This document shows positions 6,685 to 10,813 of a stretch of 10,813 nt of DNA, in pieces; position 1 is the stretch's first letter; the number at the start of each line of letters is the position of its first letter. Below the pieces are notes generated by a model. The model did not search any database. It was not told where the DNA came from and saw only the letters and a program-made list of their open reading frames with translations. This stretch comes from Actinomycetota bacterium. Its GTDB lineage: Bacteria > Actinomycetota > Thermoleophilia > Solirubrobacterales > Solirubrobacteraceae. The position numbers and the translations under genes are program-made. The DNA lies in NCBI GenBank assembly GCA_019348575.1, contig JAHWJE010000018.1, positions 1 to 10,813 on the forward strand. The letters are read 5' to 3'.

Positions 6685-7359
6685 TCAGGGACGCTCGGTG
6701 CCGAAGCGAAACGAGCGAAAGGCCGACTTGACGAGCTGGATCATCCGCAGGTCGGCGCTGTCCAGCGAGCGACCGCTGTGGCTCTGCAGCAGGCTGAGCA
6801 GCACTCCTTCGCGCGCCCCGGGCTGATCGGGAACGAGCAGCACGTCACGTCCGTGGATCCGGCGCCTGTCGTCGCCGGCGCGGAAACCGAGCTGATAGCC
6901 GGGAACGTCGTTGACGCGCGCCTTGCCCTCGTCGCGCAGCTCGAAGCCGTCGAGGCGTCGGCGCAACCCCGCGATATGGTGCCCGGCATGGACCGGCAGC
7001 ACGCCCGTCGCGACGCCGTCGTAGGGCGGCAACCGCAAGGGCCGCACCGTGACCGACAGCCGAAGGCCGCCGCGGCGCGCCTGAAGGCGGACGAGCTCCC
7101 CGCGCCGGGGGGCCACGCGCTGAACGACCTGCGGCGAGTACAGCAAGGTGAACGCCGGCTCTGCGCGGTGCACGAGCTCAACCGTGGGGTCCTCGCGCGT
7201 GCCCAGCGCGACCCCGACGCCCGCGACGGCGAGGATCGCGACGACCGCGCCCAACGTCACCCAGGGCGCGATCCGGAACCGCTCGTGCAGCAACGCCGGC
7301 AGCGTCGGCCCGAACTCCGGGCGCACGACCGACCGATCCCAGCCATCCGCGCCGCCCAT
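6685..7359 (-). CDS. Hypothetical protein with single N-terminal membrane anchor
   Basis: The 224-residue protein has a ~30-residue cytoplasmic leader (MGGADGWDRSVVRPEFGPTLPALLHERFRI), one membrane helix at about 33-53 (WVTLGAVVAILAVAGVGVALG), and an extracytoplasmic part. That part reads like a small beta-rich module (LLYSPQVVQRV, LVRLQARRGGLRLSVTVRPLRLP) ending in DSADLRMIQLVKSAFRSFRFG. I do not recognise the family. ATG 7359 is supported by a TAGACT box 6 bases upstream and by no better start. It sits 29 bases after the CHAD gene on the same strand, so it may be transcribed from its own leaderless promoter as well as by read-through. The function is unknown; a role in the cell envelope is a guess from topology. 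Confidence 0.7.
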   Translation of the reverse strand: MGGADGWDRSVVRPEFGPTLPALLHERFRIAPWVTLGAVVAILAVAGVGVALGTREDPTVELVHRAEPAFTLLYSPQVVQRVAPRRGELVRLQARRGGLRLSVTVRPLRLPPYDGVATGVLPVHAGHHIAGLRRRLDGFELRDEGKARVNDVPGYQLGFRAGDDRRRIHGRDVLLVPDQPGAREGVLLSLLQSHSGRSLDSADLRMIQLVKSAFRSFRFGTERP

Positions 7360-7371
7360 CCGCTCAGTCTA
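7360..7371 (-). promoter_or_regulatory. Candidate leaderless promoter -10 box (TAGACT) for the gene at 7359
   Basis: On the minus strand, TAGACT (7371-7366) is followed by GAGCGG and then ATG (7359-7357). The six-base gap would put the transcription start on or next to the start codon. No Shine-Dalgarno sequence is present. A -35 match is poor. Confidence 0.4.
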
Positions 7372-7388
7372 GGCCGGCGCGATTCGAT

Positions 7389-8549
7389 TCAGCCGGCGCC
7401 CGGGCGCGGCGGATCTCCCACGCGCGTGCTCCAGCCACGCTCGACGTCCGCGACGAAGCGCTTGGGCTTGCGCTCGTAGACGCGGCGGCCGAGCTTCAGC
7501 GCGCGGCGCTGGAGCTTCTCGCTGCGACGATCGAGGACGGCGAGCAGCGACTCCCGCGCGGTCATCTCGGAGAACAGCTGCGGGTTGGACTCGATGTACT
7601 CGCGCAGGACGCTGAGGTCGTGGTGGTCGCCGAGCAGGCCGGAGAGCGCATGGGCGTCGCGCGCGAGGCGGCTCATCCGCTTGGGATGCGCCTCGTGCAG
7701 CAGCTCGCTGGCGTACCAGAGGTCCTTCACGCGCTTGCGCGCCTCGTGGAGGCGCTCCGCGCTCGGCTCCTCGCAGGCCGCTCGCATCCGCTTGCGCCCC
7801 CGGCTGTAGACGCGCCGCAGGCCCGCTGCGATCGCCGCGAAGTCGTCTCTGGCGAAGCTCCAGCGCGTCGTGCGCTCGCGCGCCTCCTCGAGCGCCTGGC
7901 GCGTCGTGACGGCGACGTCGCCGTCGTCGCCCAGCGCGGCCATCGCGCGGATCGCGTCGTCCTCCAGCCGCGCGCGCAGCTTCTCGCCTGCGCCCGGCGC
8001 GAGATCGCCCTCGAAGCGCTCCTCCAGCGCGTCCAATGTCTCGATCAGGACGTGCGCGTCGCGCGCGCCGGAGAGGCGCCGCGCGATCGTCCGCATGTGC
8101 GCGTTCTCGCGCGCGTAGGCGTCCTCGCCGAGCGTCGCGCGCGACAGGCGCAGCGTCGCGCGCACGCGCTTGATCGACTTGCGGGTGCTGTGGACGGCCT
8201 TGCCGAGCTCGGCGTTCCCGCTCGCCGCCGCGAGCGCATCCGAGCCGGCGGCCAGCTGACCGCGGGCCACGCGCCGGACGCCGTCGGCGATCGTCTCGTC
8301 GGCGCGCAGGCGGAACTCGCGCTCCTGCTCGCTGACTGGCTCGCGGGCGGGCGGGGGCTCGCCCGCCGCCGGCGTGCCGGTCGTGGCGGCGGCGATCAGC
8401 GTGCGGTTCGGGAGCTCGCCGTCGTCGGAGGGGGAAGCGCTTGTCATGAGGCTGGGTGTCAGCAGCTTTCGCCGGGCTCTGAACGCATACAGCGCCGACG
8501 CGCCGGCCGCCGCGACCGCCAGCCCGCGCGTCAGCGTCGCCCGCGTCAT
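7389..8549 (-). CDS. CHAD domain protein with N-terminal membrane segment
   Basis: CHAD domains are helical bundles rich in conserved histidines and basic residues that bind polyphosphate. This 386-residue protein shows both halves. The first, from about residue 77, contains AVHSTRKSIKRVRATLRL (H120, R123, K124, K127, R128, R130) and ARDAHVLIETL. The second contains LHEARKRVKDLWYASELL (H268, R271, K272, K275) and LLGDHHDLSVL (H309, H310). Residues 8-24 (RGLAVAAAGASALYAFR) form a short hydrophobic helix followed by RARRK, suggesting membrane anchoring with the CHAD domain on the cytoplasmic side; a ~45-residue Ala/Pro-rich linker follows. ATG 8549 overlaps the TGA of the preceding gene (ATGA), which decides the start; the alternative ATG 8447 would drop the helix. 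There is no CYTH domain, so it is not a triphosphatase fusion. Confidence 0.9.
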   Translation of the reverse strand: MTRATLTRGLAVAAAGASALYAFRARRKLLTPSLMTSASPSDDGELPNRTLIAAATTGTPAAGEPPPAREPVSEQEREFRLRADETIADGVRRVARGQLAAGSDALAAASGNAELGKAVHSTRKSIKRVRATLRLSRATLGEDAYARENAHMRTIARRLSGARDAHVLIETLDALEERFEGDLAPGAGEKLRARLEDDAIRAMAALGDDGDVAVTTRQALEEARERTTRWSFARDDFAAIAAGLRRVYSRGRKRMRAACEEPSAERLHEARKRVKDLWYASELLHEAHPKRMSRLARDAHALSGLLGDHHDLSVLREYIESNPQLFSEMTARESLLAVLDRRSEKLQRRALKLGRRVYERKPKRFVADVERGWSTRVGDPPRPGAG

Positions 8550-8749
8550 GAGTCCGCGCCGCGACCCGTCCTCTGCTGAAGCTCGTCGATCCGTTGTGAA
8601 GCCTGCGCTTTCGTGAGGTTCGGGTCGAACTCCTCGCCCGCCTCGCGGCACAGCGTCTCCAGATACGAGGCCTGCGGCCCCGTCATCGGCTCGTCGCCGG
8701 TCGTCCAGTCGCTGGGGTCCTTCTCGGGATTGCGCTGCTGCTGGTCCAT
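8546..8749 (-). CDS. Small DUF3072 protein
   Basis: A 67-residue soluble protein. The core DPSDWTTGDEPMTGPQASYLETLCREAGEEF followed by LTKAQASQRIDELQQ is what I know as DUF3072: a helical module in which a DEPMT-Q-YL-TL stretch precedes a second helix beginning LTKAxAS. Its function is unknown. The segment resembles SAP/HeH-like small helical modules found at C-termini of other proteins, which hints at binding but is not evidence of it. It ends in ATGA overlap with the CHAD gene, so the two are almost certainly co-translated. It starts 74 bases after the UspA-like gene on the same strand. The Shine-Dalgarno sequence is weak. Confidence 0.85.
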   Translation of the reverse strand: MDQQQRNPEKDPSDWTTGDEPMTGPQASYLETLCREAGEEFDPNLTKAQASQRIDELQQRTGRGADS

Positions 8750-8823
8750 GCGCTTCGGATCCCCGCCTTCGCCGCAGCTCGAAACGTCGCGGCCTGCGCG
8801 CCGCTGCTCGAGCGAGGCCCGCC

Positions 8824-9255
8824 TCAGCGCTGAGGGGCGGCTGCGGCCGGTGGACGGGATTCGCTGCGCGGCGCTCGAGCGACGACGTGCGTGACCTGGG
8901 CGCCCGTGAATCGCGCGACGCGCTGGGGGAGTCCGACGGCCAGCCAGCGCGAGATCGCGCCCGGGAGCGTCGCGACCACGACTTCGTCGAAGCGGCGGGG
9001 GTCCCAGACGTCGGCCAGCGCGAGCATCGGGTCGGGGTCGCCGCGCATGCCCTCGGCGGGGATGCCCGCTTCGGCGAGCGAGTGGACTGCGCGCTCCAGG
9101 CGCTGCGCTGTCTGGTCTCCGGGTTCACGCCTCGACGGGGCCACGAGCGTGACCTCGATCGGGCCGCGGGAGGCGCGCGTCTGCAGCGCCTCGAGCAGCT
9201 CGGGCGAATCGACCGTCTGATTGGCGATGACCAGCAGCTTCGACGTGAAGACCAT
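8824..9255 (-). CDS. UspA-like (universal stress protein fold) small protein
   Basis: 143 residues. It starts with a buried strand KLLVIANQTVDSPELLEAL, then PIEVTLVAPSRRE, a helix AQRLERAVHSLAEAGIPAEG, then GDPDPMLALADVWDPRRFDEVVVATLPGAISRWLAVGLPQRVARFTGAQVTHVVA. The strand-helix order, the FDEVVV strand followed by a small-residue loop, and the terminal PVTHVV-like strand match the alpha/beta fold of the UspA family. A clear GxxGxxxxxxxxG(S/T) ATP-binding loop is absent, so nucleotide binding is uncertain. This style of protein is common in actinobacteria and usually unannotated. The start at ATG 9255 is supported by GGGGAG 6 bases upstream. It is first in the UspA-DUF3072-CHAD set; stress-related control is inferred only from these families. 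Confidence 0.7.
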   Translation of the reverse strand: MVFTSKLLVIANQTVDSPELLEALQTRASRGPIEVTLVAPSRREPGDQTAQRLERAVHSLAEAGIPAEGMRGDPDPMLALADVWDPRRFDEVVVATLPGAISRWLAVGLPQRVARFTGAQVTHVVARAPRSESRPPAAAAPQR

Positions 9256-9573
9256 GACCGCTCCCCGACGTAGATCGTGTCGTTCGCAACGAAGTTACGC
9301 TCGCGAGCTGCTCGTGGCAAGGGGAGTACCTCCGCGCGCTTCGTTCCTGCGCCGCGGCGGCAGCCGTGCCGCTTCTCGTCCTGGGGCCGATCGCGATCGT
9401 CGCGTGGATCGTGATCGTCGTCGTCGCGTCTGTGCGCGGGACAGGGACACCTCCCGCGCCACCTTCTCGCGATTTGCGTTTGTGCCGTGATCGCTGGTCG
9501 CGCACGGCGCCGGTAGATCACGATGAGCGGCGTCGAACGGCGCCGGCATCGCCCGGACCGCGCGGCGCTGTTG
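9256..9573. other. Intergenic region between UspA-like and HD-GYP genes
   Basis: 318 bases without a convincing gene. The left end carries the Shine-Dalgarno sequence (minus strand, GGGGAG) and probably the promoter of the UspA-like gene, though I see no clear -35/-10 pair. The 10-base direct repeat ACGGCGCCGG occurs at 9504-9513 and 9537-9546; its GGCGCC centre is self-complementary, so it could fold after the HD-GYP stop. From GTG 9366 on the plus strand there is a short frame encoding a hydrophobic helix (PIAIVAWIVIVVVASV), discussed as a finding. Confidence 0.5.
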
Positions 9574-10611
9574 TCAGCTCGAAGCGGCGCGTCGGCCCAG
9601 GACGGCCGGCAGCAACTCGACCAGGGCGGGGTCGAATTGGCCGCCCGCCCCGCCGCGCAGCTCGGCCAGCGCGGACGCTTGAGGGAGCGCCTCGCGGTAG
9701 CAGCGGTCCGAGGTCATCGCGTCGTAGGCGTCGCAGACGGCGACGAGGCGGCTCGCGATCGGAATCCGCTCGCCCGCGAGTCGGCTGGGATAGCCGCTGC
9801 CGTCCCAGCGCTCGTGGTGACAGCGCACGATGGTCGCGACAGCCTGAAGCCCGGGGACGTTCGCCAGCATCGCGGCACCCCATTCGGGGTGCCGGCGCAT
9901 CACCATCTGCTCGTCGGCGTCGAGCGCCGACGGCTTGTTGAGGATCGCGTCGGGGATCCCGAGCTTGCCGAGGTCGTGAAAGAGCGCCGCGAGCTCGAGT
10001 TCCAGCAGATCGGCCGCGCTCAGCGCGAGCCGTTCGCCGAGGGCCCGACTGAGCTGAACGACGGTTTCCGAATGCGTCGCGGTGTAGCCGTCCCGGGCGT
10101 CGATCGCACCGACGAGCGCCAGCATTCGCGCGCGCGTGCGCGCGAGGATCTCGGAGCGCTGCTCGGCGTGGGCGACGGCCGGGCCTGCCAGGATCGCGAT
10201 GTCCGATAGGACGCCCAGCTCGCGGTCGCCGAAGCCGCGGCGCGCCCGCGCGCCGGCTGTGAGCGCCCCGCAAACCTCGCCGCCGCGGGAGATCGGTACG
10301 GCGACGCGAGCCTGCCGCGCCCCCACGCGCGTCGCTTTCGAGCACGCCGCGTCGGCCGACGCCAGCAGGCCTGCCAGGTGGCGGTCAGCTACGAAGCGGT
10401 CACCGACGATCTCCTCGTCGCGGCCCCAGCCGGCGGCCGCGATCATCGCGCCCGGAAAGCGACGATCGCGCACCACGAGGCAGGTCCCATCCGCTTCGAC
10501 GAGCTCACACGCCTGCCTGGCGAGTCGATTGAGCACGGTGCTCGCATAGCCGCTCGTCACGACCCCCTCGGTGAGCCGTAGAACCGCGCGATGGGTGTGA
10601 CCGTCGATCAT
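9574..10611 (-). CDS. GAF-HD-GYP cyclic-di-GMP phosphodiesterase
   Basis: Expected to hydrolyse cyclic-di-GMP in the cytoplasm, lowering this second messenger. With M1 at 10611 (345 residues), a GAF-like sensor spans about 20-148 (CELVEADGTCLVVRD, ARVAVPISRGGEVCGALTAG). The HD-GYP domain spans about 160-340: metal ligand H180 in YTATHSE, the HD pair H212-D213 in LFHDLGKLGIPD, H241 in RRHPEWG, H265-H266 followed by the intact GYP loop WDGSGYP (269-275), and VCDAYDAMTSDRCYR (292-305). All expected catalytic positions are present. ATG 10611 is chosen because AAGGAAGG lies 6 bases upstream; the frame also runs up to 10737 without support. No receiver domain or transmembrane region is visible, so the input is probably a ligand sensed by GAF. 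It is transcribed divergently from the gene at the right edge. Confidence 0.93.
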   Translation of the reverse strand: MIDGHTHRAVLRLTEGVVTSGYASTVLNRLARQACELVEADGTCLVVRDRRFPGAMIAAAGWGRDEEIVGDRFVADRHLAGLLASADAACSKATRVGARQARVAVPISRGGEVCGALTAGARARRGFGDRELGVLSDIAILAGPAVAHAEQRSEILARTRARMLALVGAIDARDGYTATHSETVVQLSRALGERLALSAADLLELELAALFHDLGKLGIPDAILNKPSALDADEQMVMRRHPEWGAAMLANVPGLQAVATIVRCHHERWDGSGYPSRLAGERIPIASRLVAVCDAYDAMTSDRCYREALPQASALAELRGGAGGQFDPALVELLPAVLGRRAASS

Positions 10612-10771
10612 GTCGATCCTTCCTTGGATTGGCCCGCTCAATGACGGCGTCTTGCCATCGGGGAGAAGAACGCAGTACCCCAGCGCCGGCTGCGCCGGAC
10701 GCCCGCTGGACGGACGTTCGTCGGGACCCACTCGCACCGTCCCGCCCTATGCGCAAGCGGCCCGCGACGAG

Positions 10772-10802
10772 TACAATCGTGCGAATCGTCACGAGTAGGA
10801 GG
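10772..10802 (+). promoter_or_regulatory. TACAAT -10 box and Shine-Dalgarno sequence of the right-edge gene
   Basis: TACAAT (10772-10777) is a near-consensus -10; the hexamer 17 bases upstream (ATGCGC) is a poor -35. AGGAGG (10797-10802) is a perfect Shine-Dalgarno sequence 7 bases before ATG 10810, predicting a leader of about 25 bases. The 198 bases between the two divergent starts show no other clear element. Confidence 0.6.
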
Positions 10803-10809
10803 TTTGAAG

Positions 10810-10813
10810 ATGC
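10810..10813 (+). CDS. First codon of a plus-strand gene cut by the right edge
   Basis: The ATG at 10810-10812 follows a perfect AGGAGG and a TACAAT box. Only one codon is in the window, so the product cannot be named. Confidence 0.45.

Noticed and set aside
8550..9521. Minus-strand extension of the CHAD frame far upstream
   Set aside because: It overlaps DUF3072 and UspA-like genes in a different frame and has no CHAD-like sequence before ATG 8549.
10640..10662. Riboswitch-like stem (GACGGC/GCCATC) upstream of the HD-GYP gene
   Set aside because: A single six-pair stem with a G-U pair lacks the conserved core of any cyclic-di-GMP riboswitch class.
10612..10737. N-terminal extension of the HD-GYP protein to 10737
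   Set aside because: No Shine-Dalgarno sequence or domain content; ATG 10611 has AAGGAAGG at ideal spacing.
1..10813. CRISPR arrays, tRNA or rRNA genes, transposase or integrase genes
   Set aside because: No regular repeat-spacer array, RNA gene core or recombinase motif was seen on either strand.

Overview
The window is about 70% GC or more, with dense, mostly overlapping genes and strong G/C preference at third codon positions. Gene content (a CHAD protein, DUF3072, a UspA-like protein, GAF-HD-GYP, and a G1P-dehydrogenase/CDP-alcohol phosphotransferase/Wzm-Wzt cluster) and TANNNT-type -10 boxes just before start codons suggest a high-GC actinobacterium, most likely of the Thermoleophilia/Solirubrobacterales type. 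That placement is inferred from family content, not from a search.

Layout. (1) Bases 1-~705 are a disturbed left flank. They hold a headless fragment of a BNR/VPS10-type beta-propeller gene on the minus strand, a possible partial gene that starts inside its stop codon, and two oppositely oriented copies of a palindromic REP-like repeat. (2) At about 705 the sequence switches abruptly to a plus-strand operon, ~709-5112: an sn-glycerol-1-phosphate dehydrogenase lacking its start, a CDP-alcohol phosphotransferase, a family 2 glycosyltransferase, and a Wzm-type permease with its Wzt-type ATPase. Together these look like a pathway that makes, glycosylates and exports a glycerol-phosphate-containing surface glycopolymer or glycolipid. 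The expected cytidylyltransferase is not present and may have been lost at the breakpoint. (3) From 5093 to 9255 there is a minus-strand series. In transcription order it is a UspA-like protein, DUF3072, a membrane-anchored CHAD protein, an anchored protein of unknown function, and a large GT-C-like membrane protein whose 3' end overlaps the ATPase gene by 20 bases. (4) 9574-10611 is a GAF-HD-GYP cyclic-di-GMP phosphodiesterase on the minus strand. (5) The right edge holds a TACAAT box, a perfect Shine-Dalgarno sequence and the first codon of a plus-strand gene.

The points most worth a second look are the sharp double truncation at ~705 (real rearrangement or assembly chimera), the palindromic repeat pair with compensatory stem changes, the bacterial use of sn-glycerol-1-phosphate beside a phosphotransferase whose fourth motif aspartate is histidine, and the apparent leaderless promoters. 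I did not find a clearly novel defence or mobile system.
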